This document shows, one piece after another, positions 7,466-15,145 of a DNA stretch of 64,000 bases; the first letter of the stretch is position 1, and each line of letters opens with the position of its first letter. The notes under the pieces were generated by a model. It was not told the origin of the DNA. It saw only the letters and a list, made by a program, of their open reading frames with translations, and made no database searches. This stretch comes from Actinomadura sp. NAK00032 (GTDB lineage Bacteria > Actinomycetota > Actinomycetes > Streptosporangiales > Streptosporangiaceae): the NCBI RefSeq assembly GCF_013364275.1, contig NZ_CP054932.1, positions 6,200,001 to 6,264,000 of the forward strand, given 5' to 3'. A program made the position numbers and the translations under genes.

Positions 7466-9150
7466 CGGTCGACCACGGCGGTCTCCATCGGGAACAGGAC
7501 GGGGGTGTCGCCGAACAGCAGCCGGCGCGCTTCCCCCGCCGCCGCGTGCACCGCCTCGGCCACGTCCCCGGCCAGCCCGGCGGGCGTGTGCACGATGACC
7601 TCGTCGTGCTGGAAGAACACCAGCCGGGGAGGGCCCAGGGCGGTGAGGCGGCGGCGGAGGGAGCCGAGCAGGGCGAGCGCCCAGTCGGCGGCCGTGGCCT
7701 GCACGACGAAGTTGCGGGTGAACCGGCCCCGGCCGCGCAGTGCCTGCGCCGCCGCGCCCCGCCGGTCGCCGGGCTCCTCGCCGTCGCCCACCGCGGTCAG
7801 CTCCCGCCATCCGGCGGACGGCGGCGGGCAGGTGCGGCCGAGCCGGGACCGGACGAGCCGCCCCCGCTCCCCCGCCCGCGCCGCCGCCTCCACGTACTCG
7901 AACGCGTCGGGGAACCGGTGCTTGAGGACGGCCAGGAGCTGCACCGCCTCGCCCGTCCCGCCGCCGTACATGGCGGACAGCAGCGCCAGCTTGGCCTTCG
8001 CCCGGGCGCTGAGACCGCCCTCGCCGTCGTCGTGGAAGGCGTCGGACAGGGCCGCGTAGAGGTCGCCGTGCGCGGCGGCCTCGGTGAACGCGCGGTCGCC
8101 GGCGAGGGCGGCGAGCACGCGGGGTTCGAGCTGGGCGGCGTCCGCGACGACCAGCGACCAGCCGGGGTCGGCGACGACGGCCCGGCGCAGGACGCGCGGG
8201 ATCTGCAGCGCCCCGCCGCCGCTCGTCGCCCAGCGCCCGGACACCACGCCGCCGACCACGTACTCGGGGCGGAACCGGCCGTCCTTCACCCAGGTGTCGA
8301 GCCAGGCCCAGCCGTGCGCGGTGTGCAGGCGCGACAGCTCCTTGTACTCCAGCAGCAGCGGGACGGCCGGGTGGTCGAGCCGCTTGAGCACGTGCGCGCG
8401 GGTGGACGCGATGGGCAGCCCCGCACCCGCGAACGCCTTGACGATCTGCGCCGGCGAGTCGGGGTTCACGTGCACCCGGGCGCCGAAGGCGGCGCTGATC
8501 TGGTCGGCGAGCTCTTGCAGCCTGCGGGGGCGCAGCCCGCCGGTGGGGCGCGGCCCGAGCAGCTCGGTGAGCAGGGCGTCGTGCTCCTTCGCTGACCAGG
8601 GCAGCCCGTCGTGCCGCAACTCGGCCGCCACCAGCGCGCCCGCCGACTCGGCCGCCGCGAGCAGCGCGAAGCCGTCCAGCCCGGCGATGGCGCGCTGCTG
8701 GGCGGCGTGGACCGCGACGACCTGCCCGATGTCGTCGGCGGGCGCGTCCCGCCCCGCGCCCCGGTCGAACAGCTCGTCGTCGAACAGCGACGCCTGCGGG
8801 GCCGGCTCGTCGGGGGGCGGGCGGTCCGGCGGGACGGGCTCGCCGCGCAGCCGCGCCCACGCGGCCGGCACCGAGCGCGGTTCCCCGTACCGCCCGGCAT
8901 GGCCGAGGAGCAGGCTCTCCACCAGTTCGAGGTCGTGGCAGCGCGCCACCCGCACGCCCGCGTCGAGCAGCCGCGGGTAGAGCCGCGCGGTGGCCGGCCA
9001 CACCCAGCGCGGCGCGGCGGCGCGCTCCTGCTCGGCGATGGCCGCGACCAGGTCCGGGACGTCGCGCGCGGGTGCGGCGGGCGCCCCGTCCTCACCGAGC
9101 GTCCGCAGCGTCCCCCCGCCGCCTGCCCCGGCGGCGACCGCGATCCTCAC
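7447..9150 (-). CDS. Stand-alone family A DNA polymerase (bifunctional 3'-5' exonuclease/polymerase type)
   Basis: A 567-residue protein related to the C-terminal two thirds of DNA polymerase I. Polymerase motif A is 'VVADAAQLEPRVLAAL' (about residue 338), motif B is 'AKAKLALLSAMYGGG' (about 387) and motif C is 'FFQHDEVIVH' (about 515). The catalytic Asp residues of A and C are present, so it may be active. The N-terminal exonuclease-like region lacks an obvious Exo I DxE pair. No 5'-nuclease domain is present. It is shorter than Pol I and corresponds to a second PolA-like protein common in actinobacteria. Start GTG 9150 was chosen at 'VRIAVAAG'; the upstream extension is Arg/Gly-rich and unlike the family. 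Confidence 0.85.
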   Translation of the reverse strand: MRIAVAAGAGGGGTLRTLGEDGAPAAPARDVPDLVAAIAEQERAAAPRWVWPATARLYPRLLDAGVRVARCHDLELVESLLLGHAGRYGEPRSVPAAWARLRGEPVPPDRPPPDEPAPQASLFDDELFDRGAGRDAPADDIGQVVAVHAAQQRAIAGLDGFALLAAAESAGALVAAELRHDGLPWSAKEHDALLTELLGPRPTGGLRPRRLQELADQISAAFGARVHVNPDSPAQIVKAFAGAGLPIASTRAHVLKRLDHPAVPLLLEYKELSRLHTAHGWAWLDTWVKDGRFRPEYVVGGVVSGRWATSGGGALQIPRVLRRAVVADPGWSLVVADAAQLEPRVLAALAGDRAFTEAAAHGDLYAALSDAFHDDGEGGLSARAKAKLALLSAMYGGGTGEAVQLLAVLKHRFPDAFEYVEAAARAGERGRLVRSRLGRTCPPPSAGWRELTAVGDGEEPGDRRGAAAQALRGRGRFTRNFVVQATAADWALALLGSLRRRLTALGPPRLVFFQHDEVIVHTPAGLAGDVAEAVHAAAGEARRLLFGDTPVLFPMETAVVDRYADAK

Positions 9151-9194
9151 CCGCCCATTGTGCTGGCCCCCACCGACAGAACCGCGCACGCGAA

Positions 9195-9227
9195 GACCCC
9201 TCCGCGACGGGTGCACACGGAGGGGTC
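9195..9227. terminator. Hairpin, possible terminator
   Basis: GACCCCTCCG and CGGAGGGGTC form a perfect 10-base stem with a 13-base loop. It lies between the polymerase gene start and the upstream DUF4234 gene, so it may end minus-strand transcripts from the latter. No T-tract follows. Confidence 0.45.
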
Positions 9228-9315
9228 CTGTAGAGCCCGGACGATCAGGGCCGTAACCGCCCGGGTTAGAAGCTCAGCACCGCGACGACCTCAGCGCCGC
9301 GATCGCGTGCGAAGC

Positions 9316-9512
9316 CAGGTTTCGAGCGAAGCAAGAAACCTGATCGCGAAGCGAGCCGCAAGGCGAGCCGGAGCGATGCAGCGATCGCCGCTTGGCCCGT
9401 GGAAGGAAGGCGCGCCAGCGCCGACCGCCAAGGGCGAAGCAATCAACACAGCGATCGCCGCTTCGCCCGTGGAAGGAAGGCGCGCCAGCGCCGACCGCCG
9501 AGGGCGAAGCAA
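9316..9512. repeat. Intergenic repeat: inverted repeat plus two 70-base tandem units
   Basis: CAGGTTTC (9316-9323) and GAAACCTG (9335-9342) form a hairpin. From 9381 a 70-base unit beginning GCGATCGCCGCTT occurs twice (9381-9450 and 9451 to about 9512) with only a few differences. Short 'GCGAAGC' and 'GCGATCGC' blocks recur throughout the gap. No coding signal is seen here; this looks like a dispersed actinobacterial intergenic repeat. Confidence 0.7.
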
Positions 9513-9516
9513 TGAA

Positions 9517-10017
9517 CTACGCGACCAGCGAGACCTGCTGGCCCGCCGGGGTGTCGCCGTAGCGGTCGACGACCTTGTTCAGCTGGATCTGGTAGTACAG
9601 CACGCCGAAGCCGATGATGCCGAGCAGGAAGCCCATGCCGCCGCTGCAGGTCGGCTGGAGGCCGGCGGCGCGCTGGGCCTCGGCGATGCGGCCGCCGAGC
9701 TTGACGTACATGATCAGTGGCCAGATGCCGAGCGTGATGGCGCCGAACAGCATGGACAGCAGCGCGTTGGTGGCGGCGTTGTCGATGCGGCGGTCGTACT
9801 GGTGCAGCTCGTTGTGGACCTTGAAGAACCAGACCAGCCCGTAGATGCCGAAGGTGATCATGGGCAGGCCGAGCCAGGCTCCGACCGGGTTGCGGCGCTT
9901 CATGTTGAGGCCCGCGCCGACGGCGGCGGGGGCGGCGCCCTGCTGCGCCGGGGCGGGCGCGTAGCCGCCCTGGTAGGCCTGCTGCTGCTGGCCCTGGCCC
10001 TGCTGGGGGTAACTCAT
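9517..10017 (-). CDS. DUF4234 membrane protein
   Basis: A 166-residue protein. The first 45 residues are a Gln/Gly/Ala-rich cytoplasmic tail ('SYPQQGQGQQQQAYQGG'). Then 'KRRNPVGAWLGLPMITFGIYGLVWFFKVHNEL' opens the DUF4234 region with about three membrane segments and a Gly-rich C-terminal hairpin. The function of the family is unknown. Start ATG 10017 is supported by AGGAAG just upstream; 26 further in-frame residues upstream are Arg-rich and unlikely. Confidence 0.8.
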   Translation of the reverse strand: MSYPQQGQGQQQQAYQGGYAPAPAQQGAAPAAVGAGLNMKRRNPVGAWLGLPMITFGIYGLVWFFKVHNELHQYDRRIDNAATNALLSMLFGAITLGIWPLIMYVKLGGRIAEAQRAAGLQPTCSGGMGFLLGIIGFGVLYYQIQLNKVVDRYGDTPAGQQVSLVA

Positions 10018-10177
10018 CGAGTTCGCTCTTCCTGTGGGACGCGGTCGTTTTCCGGCCGACCGTCCGTTACCGTTCACCCGTAAGGCTGAGCCCAAGACTG
10101 TAACGGCATCGGACCACGTCGGGGGTATAAATCGCCGACTTTGGCCAGTTTGCGGGCGACTTCGCCGGGTTTTCGGG

Positions 10178-11701
10178 CTACCGCAGCGGGATCGTCACCT
10201 CGTCTTCGCACGGCGGGTCGGCCTCGTGGTCGCCGCAACCCGTCGCGGCGAAGCAGCGGATGCGCAACCGCGACTCCGTCACGTCCAGCCGCAGGAAGCT
10301 CTTGAAGAAGGGCGGCCTGTCCCAGTCGGCGAGCTCCGAGCGGAAGCGCTGCGGGAGCCGGTGCACCGGCAGCCGCAGGAACCCGGGGCGGCGGCGGCCG
10401 TCGCGCGGGACGCCGAGGACCGCGGCGACGAAGCGCGCGCGGCGCGGCGGCCTGGCCTCCTCCCGCGCGGCCTTATAGCCCCGTCCCGGCCTGATGCCGA
10501 GCCGGTACCGGACGGCGGCGGTGGCCTCCTCCGGGGTCAGCTCGAACAGCTTCGGCAGCCGCAGCCACCGCCCGTAGAGCTTGCTGTAGCGCGAGAGGGA
10601 GTCGCCGCGCAGCGGGTAGCAGCGGAACTCGTTCTCCTCGACCACGTGCGTGCGCGGGATCGTGTGGGTGGCGTGCATGAACGCGCCGCCGCCGCCCGAG
10701 ACGATGTACTGGATCGTGCGGCCGTCGCCGGTCCGCAGCGGGTAGCGCTGGTAGTTGTGGATGTCGCCGCCGATCGCGGCCACGTAGTGGTGGGCCGGGT
10801 CCCGGACGATCTCGTCGACCGTCCCGCCGCCCTCGATCTCCCCCGGCCGGTGCTCGTCGTCCACGTACAGCGGCTTTCCGGTCACCAGCAGCTTGGGTTT
10901 GGGGCCACCGGAGACCTCGCGCAGCCAGCGGCCCTGGTCGCGGTCGAGGGCGCCGGTGATGCCGGTGTCGATGCCGATGATCCGCAGCGACGGCGTGTCG
11001 ATCGCCCAGTACGGCCCCGGCTGGACGGCGTGCTGGCCGGGCGCGCCCCGGTACTCGCGGCGGGCCTCGGCGACCGCGGCGGCGTCGACCTCGCCGGGGC
11101 GCCGCCACAGCAGCCGCGGGACGAACCGGAGCGCGCCGCGCCAGGGCGGCGGCGTGCAGTCGGCGTCCAGGCCGCAGAACACGTGCAGGAAGCCGCGCAG
11201 GCCGTCGTACCAGTCGTGGTTGCCGGGGACGGCGAAGATCGGCGCCGGGTAGTCCCGGTAGGGGCGGAAGAACTTGTCCGGGTACTGCGCGCAGTCACCG
11301 GTCGGGTAGATCACGTCGCTGGCGACGATCATGAAGTCGGTGCCGGCGGCGGCGTGCAGCAGCGGGGGCACCACCGCGTACTGCGAGCGGTCGCCCTCCC
11401 CCGTGTCGCCGAGCAGCGCGAACGAGAACTCCGGGGCCGAGCGGTGCACGGTGAACGCGGCCGGGGTGCCGCGCTCGCGCAGCGCGGCGACGCAGCGCCG
11501 CCGGATCGCGTTGGACGGGTCGCCGAACAGCTTCGCCAGCACGTCGTTGCGGGACCGCCACAGCGCCGAGGGGCGCCGCCAGGAGAAGTCGGGGACGCGC
11601 TCGGGCAGCAGCTCGTTGAAGGTGCCGGGCCTCCCGCAGACCCACCCCGCGCCCGCCTCGGACGTACGCGAGTTGTCGGGCACGGGGGAATCCTCGGACA
11701 C
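10178..11701 (-). CDS. Calcineurin-like metallophosphoesterase
   Basis: A 507-residue protein with a full set of metallophosphatase blocks: 'FALLGDTGEGD', 'MIVASDVIYPTGD', 'AVPGNHDWYDG' and 'AIGGDIHNYQRYP', which hold the two-metal Asp/His/Asn ligands. It has no signal peptide. Some homologues belong to long metallophosphoesterase families with an extra C-terminal beta domain, matching the extra 150 residues here. The substrate cannot be inferred. It is transcribed alone, away from the DUF4234 gene by 160 bases and from the next unit by a small putative gene. Confidence 0.85.
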   Translation of the reverse strand: MSEDSPVPDNSRTSEAGAGWVCGRPGTFNELLPERVPDFSWRRPSALWRSRNDVLAKLFGDPSNAIRRRCVAALRERGTPAAFTVHRSAPEFSFALLGDTGEGDRSQYAVVPPLLHAAAGTDFMIVASDVIYPTGDCAQYPDKFFRPYRDYPAPIFAVPGNHDWYDGLRGFLHVFCGLDADCTPPPWRGALRFVPRLLWRRPGEVDAAAVAEARREYRGAPGQHAVQPGPYWAIDTPSLRIIGIDTGITGALDRDQGRWLREVSGGPKPKLLVTGKPLYVDDEHRPGEIEGGGTVDEIVRDPAHHYVAAIGGDIHNYQRYPLRTGDGRTIQYIVSGGGGAFMHATHTIPRTHVVEENEFRCYPLRGDSLSRYSKLYGRWLRLPKLFELTPEEATAAVRYRLGIRPGRGYKAAREEARPPRRARFVAAVLGVPRDGRRRPGFLRLPVHRLPQRFRSELADWDRPPFFKSFLRLDVTESRLRIRCFAATGCGDHEADPPCEDEVTIPLR

Positions 11702-11760
11702 GAAACGCCTCCGGCAGCGGTGAGGGGATCCTCACAGCCTGTCCGGAGGCGGTCGCGGCG

Positions 11761-11889
11761 TCAAGCAGACGCGCGCGTGCGCGTGGTGGACGCCGGCGCC
11801 ACCCCCAAGGACGCCGGCGCCACCACGTCCGGGGCGTCCGCGAACACCATGAGTCCCCCCAGAACGGCGAGCGTGCAGTCGCCTCTCAT
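11761..11889 (-). CDS. Possible small protein, 42 aa
   Basis: A short frame starting ATG at 11889 with a strong GGAGG site 4 bases upstream. The product begins 'MRGDCTLAVLGGLMVFAD', a mildly hydrophobic N-terminus, and ends in a Thr/Arg-rich tail. Its G+C-rich third positions fit coding DNA, but it is short and has no recognised family. It could equally be chance. Confidence 0.3.
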   Translation of the reverse strand: MRGDCTLAVLGGLMVFADAPDVVAPASLGVAPASTTRTRASA

Positions 11890-11995
11890 GATGCCTCCGC
11901 AGGACGGCCCCCAAGGTCCCGAAAGCGGGACGTAACTGACGCTATACGGAGAGCCGTAATGCGGGCGTAAACCGCCCCAAACAGCAGGCAAAACC

Positions 11996-12886
11996 TCAGG
12001 GGGCCAGCACCCGCAGCGCGCCCGGCATGATCCGGGCGGTGACCGGCAGCACCCCGGGCAGCTCGCCGTCCGCCCCGTAGGGCATCCTGCGGCCGGACTC
12101 GCCGGCCAGCTCGATCCGCACCTCCCGGCCGCGCATGACCTCCACCTCCGGGCGCCGCACGTGCGAGCCGTCCGCCAGCTCCCGCATCACCGCGAAGAAC
12201 AGCGTGCGCGGCGCCTTGCGGATGAGGACGACGTCGAGCAGGCCGTCGTCGACGCGCGCGTCCGGGGCGATGTGCTTGCCGAACCCGTAGTAGCCGGAGT
12301 TCGCCGCGACGACGGTGTAGCCCTCGCGCCGGTGCTGCGCGCCGTCCACGGTGATCAGGTAGTCGGCGTGCCGCCAGGTGAGGACCGCGCGCAGCGCGCC
12401 CACGTAGTAGGCGGCCGAGCCGCGCAGCAGCCGGGTCCGGTTGGCGTTGTCGTTGGCGACCGCGTCGATGCCCGCGTAGACGCTGCCGAGGACGGGCGTC
12501 CCGTTGGCCTCGATGGCGTCCACCGCGCGCGGCTCGCCCTCCAGCAGCAGCGGGGCCAGCTCCGCCGCGTCCGACGGGACGCCGAGCTGCCGCGCGAAGT
12601 CGTTGCCGCGCCCGGCCGGGACGATGCCGAAGAGGGCGTCCGTGCCGGTGACGGCGCCGCCGACGCAGCCGACCATGCCGTCGCCGCCGACGCCGAGGAC
12701 GACGCGCCCGGCCTCCGCCGCGGCGCGGGCGACGTCGGCGGCGTGCTCCATGCCGCGGCTGTACTCGACGTCGAGTTCGGCGCCCGCCTCGCGCAGCAGC
12801 CGGCCGAGCGGGATCAGGCAGGAGGCGGACGCGGACCCGCCCGCCGCCGGGTTGACGATCGCGGTGAAGGCGCGCATGGCGGTCAC
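11996..12886 (-). CDS. Diacylglycerol kinase family lipid kinase (DagK/YegS-like)
   Basis: A 296-residue lipid kinase. 'AIVNPAAGG' opens the catalytic domain, the nucleotide loop is 'LGVGGDGMVGCVGGAV', and 'PAGRGNDFARQLGV' is the conserved GRGNDFA block. It transfers the gamma-phosphate of ATP to a diacylglycerol or related lipid at the membrane. The start GTG 12886 overlaps the stop of the flavoprotein gene (GTGA), so the two are coupled. The same neighbours (AGPS-like flavoprotein, TetR, GlpD) surround Rv2252 of M. tuberculosis, a diacylglycerol kinase linked to phosphatidylinositol mannoside synthesis; a similar role here is inference. Confidence 0.88.
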   Translation of the reverse strand: MTAMRAFTAIVNPAAGGSASASCLIPLGRLLREAGAELDVEYSRGMEHAADVARAAAEAGRVVLGVGGDGMVGCVGGAVTGTDALFGIVPAGRGNDFARQLGVPSDAAELAPLLLEGEPRAVDAIEANGTPVLGSVYAGIDAVANDNANRTRLLRGSAAYYVGALRAVLTWRHADYLITVDGAQHRREGYTVVAANSGYYGFGKHIAPDARVDDGLLDVVLIRKAPRTLFFAVMRELADGSHVRRPEVEVMRGREVRIELAGESGRRMPYGADGELPGVLPVTARIMPGALRVLAP

Positions 12887-14487
12887 GCCTCCGGCGCCGG
12901 CGGGACGAGGACGCCCGGATTGAGGACGCCCGCCGGATCGACCCGTTCCTTGACCGCCCGCAGCACGGCCGCGCCGAGGGGCCCGATCTCCCTGGCGTAC
13001 CAGTCGCGGTGGTCGGTGCCGACGCCGTGGTGGTGGCTGATGGTGCCGCCCGCGTCCACGATCGCGTCACTGGCCGCGTGCTTCGCGCGCGCCCAGTGCT
13101 CGACCGGGTCCTCCCCCTGCGCGGAGACGACGGTGAAGTAGAGGGAGGCCCCGGACGGGTAGACGTGCGAGATGTGGCACATGACGAGCGGCGGCGTCCC
13201 CGCCTCCGACAGCGTCCCGGTGAGGGCGGTCCGCACGGCCTCGTAGAGCTTCGGGACGTCCGACCAGAACGCGGCGGTCTCCAGCGTCTCGGCGAAGGCG
13301 CCCGCGTCCAGCAGGGAGTCGCGCAGGTAGGGGGCGTTGAACCGGCCGTGCTCCCACTTCTCGCCCGGCCCGGCGCCGAGCGGCTCGCCGCCCGCGTCGC
13401 GGAGCACCTCCGCCGCCCCGGCCCGCCGGGCGGCCACGTCCGCCGGGGTGCCCTCGAAGCCGAGCACGGCGAGGCAGCCGGCCGACGACGCGCCCTCCCC
13501 GATCGCCGCGGGGTCGGCGAGACCGACCATGGTCTCCGCCTCGTCCGAGAGGCGCAGGACGGTGGGCAGCGGCCCGTCCTGGGCGAGCCCGCGGAGCGCG
13601 GCGGCGCCCGCGTCGAAGGACGCGAACCGCCAGCCCTCGTACTCCCGGGCCTGCGGGACGGGGCGGATCCGCACCGTCACCGACGTGATCACGCCGAGCG
13701 CGCCCTCCGAGCCGAGGACGAACTGCCGCAGGTCGGGTCCGGCGGCCGACTTCGGCGCGCGGCCGAGGTCGAGCGCGCCCTCGGGGGTCGCGACGGTCAG
13801 CCCGACCACCATGTCGTCGAAGCGCCCGTACCCGGCGGACGCCTGCCCGCTCGACCGGGCCGCCGCGAAGCCGCCGATCGTCGCCCACTCGAACGACTGC
13901 GGGAAGTGGCCGAGGGTGTAGCCGCGCTCGGCGAGCAGCGCCTCGGCTGCCGGGGCGCGCAGGCCGGGCTGGAGGACGGCGGTGCGCGACACCTCGTCGA
14001 TCTCCACGAGGCGGTCCATCCGCCGCAGGTCGAGGGCGATGAACGCGTCCACCCCCTCGGGCTCCAGACCGCCGACCACGGAGGTGCCCCCGCCGAACGG
14101 GACCACCGCGATCCGCCGCGCGGCGCACTCCCCGAGCACCGCGAGGACCTCCTCGTGCGAGCCGGGCAGGACGACCGCGTCCGGGGCGTCCGAGGTCTCC
14201 CCGGCGCGGATGCGCAGCAGGTCGGGGGTCGACTTGCCGCGCGTGTGCCGGACCCGCGACTCGGCGTCGGCGCGGACGTTGCCGTCCCCGACGACCGCGG
14301 CGAGCGCGGTCAGGTCCGCGCCCGAGAGCCGGGGGTCGGCGACCTTCAGCGCCCGCAGCGCGGGCGGCGCCGCGGCGGCGGGCCGCACGCCGAGCAGGTC
14401 GCGCAGCAGCCCGGCCGTCCCCTCGGGCAGCGGCGCGGCCTTGGCCGGATCCCCCCAGCCGCTCCACAGCATGTCCCGCGTCTCCAC
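12883..14487 (-). CDS. FAD-linked oxidase, alkyl-DHAP synthase-like
   Basis: A 534-residue flavoprotein of the vanillyl-alcohol oxidase/FAD_binding_4 family. The PP-loop is 'VVPFGGGTSVVGGLEPE', with 'GGFAAARSSGQASAGYGRFDDMVVG' in the FAD domain and a C-terminal 'HHHGVGTDHRDWY' active-site-like block, all typical of the alkylglycerone-phosphate synthase group. That group swaps the acyl chain of acyl-DHAP for a fatty alcohol in ether-lipid synthesis; bacterial members may differ. Start GTG 14487 follows GAGGAGG by 4 bases; ATG 14472 is an alternative. It is the first gene of a two-gene operon with the lipid kinase and diverges from tetR-glpD. Confidence 0.85.
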   Translation of the reverse strand: METRDMLWSGWGDPAKAAPLPEGTAGLLRDLLGVRPAAAAPPALRALKVADPRLSGADLTALAAVVGDGNVRADAESRVRHTRGKSTPDLLRIRAGETSDAPDAVVLPGSHEEVLAVLGECAARRIAVVPFGGGTSVVGGLEPEGVDAFIALDLRRMDRLVEIDEVSRTAVLQPGLRAPAAEALLAERGYTLGHFPQSFEWATIGGFAAARSSGQASAGYGRFDDMVVGLTVATPEGALDLGRAPKSAAGPDLRQFVLGSEGALGVITSVTVRIRPVPQAREYEGWRFASFDAGAAALRGLAQDGPLPTVLRLSDEAETMVGLADPAAIGEGASSAGCLAVLGFEGTPADVAARRAGAAEVLRDAGGEPLGAGPGEKWEHGRFNAPYLRDSLLDAGAFAETLETAAFWSDVPKLYEAVRTALTGTLSEAGTPPLVMCHISHVYPSGASLYFTVVSAQGEDPVEHWARAKHAASDAIVDAGGTISHHHGVGTDHRDWYAREIGPLGAAVLRAVKERVDPAGVLNPGVLVPPAPEA

Positions 14488-14515
14488 GCCGCCTCCTCGT
14501 CGTCCGCCCGTCCCC

Positions 14516-14537
14516 TGTGTGCTTACACTGTGACACA
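14516..14537. promoter_or_regulatory. Divergent promoter/operator between flavoprotein and TetR genes
   Basis: TGTGT (14516-14520) and ACACA (14533-14537) flank a 12-base centre containing TACACT (14524-14529), a good -10 for the tetR gene whose ATG is 7 bases further on. The imperfect palindrome overlaps the tetR start and the presumed flavoprotein promoter, as expected for autoregulation. Confidence 0.5.
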
Positions 14538-15145
14538 TGACGTCGAATCGTCACAACAGGCCGGCGGCGCGGACCGCCGACGACACCGTGCTGGACGCGG
14601 CGCGCGACTGCGTGCTCGCGGTCGGCGTGCGCCGCACGACGCTGACCGACATCGCCCGCCGCGCGGGCGTGTCCCGGATGACGCTGTACCGCCGCTGGCC
14701 GGACGTCCGCACGATCGTCGCCGACCTGATGACCCGCGAGTGGACCGCGCTCGGCGGCGCGCTGCAGCCGCCCGACGACGGCCGGCCCGTCCGGTCCCGG
14801 ATGGTGGACGGCCTGGTCACCGGCGTCCGGACGTTCCGCGAGCACCCGCTGCTGCGCAAGATCATCGAGGTCGACCCGGAGCTGCTGCTGCCCTACCTGC
14901 TGGACCGCTGCGGCGCCAGCCAGCGGGCGTTCCTGGACTGGTTCGAGGAGGCGATCACCGCCGGCCAGCGGGACGGCACGGTCCGCGCCGGCCATCCCGG
15001 CCGGCAGGCGCGCGCGCTGCTGCTGATCGTCCAGTCCTTCGCGCTGTCCGCACCGATCATGATCGACGCGGCCGAGCCCGGCTTCGACGCCGACGCGTTC
15101 GACGCCGAGCTCCGCCACGTCCTGGAGAGGATGCTCGCCCCATGA
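14537..15145 (+). CDS. TetR family transcriptional regulator
   Basis: A 202-residue regulator with helix-turn-helix 'LTDIARRAGVSRMTLYRRWPDV' at residues about 35-57 and a helical ligand domain. The ATG lies at the predicted transcription start, so it may be leaderless. Its stop overlaps the glpD-like start (ATGA). By position it matches Rv2250c, the TetR gene between flavoprotein Rv2251 and glpD1 Rv2249c in mycobacteria. It probably controls the divergent lipid operon and itself. Confidence 0.87.
   Translation: MTSNRHNRPAARTADDTVLDAARDCVLAVGVRRTTLTDIARRAGVSRMTLYRRWPDVRTIVADLMTREWTALGGALQPPDDGRPVRSRMVDGLVTGVRTFREHPLLRKIIEVDPELLLPYLLDRCGASQRAFLDWFEEAITAGQRDGTVRAGHPGRQARALLLIVQSFALSAPIMIDAAEPGFDADAFDAELRHVLERMLAP

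Noticed and set aside
13009..15141. Open frame upstream of glpD extending its N-terminus by 700 codons
   Set aside because: It runs across the divergent flavoprotein and TetR genes; the true start overlaps the TetR stop at 15142.
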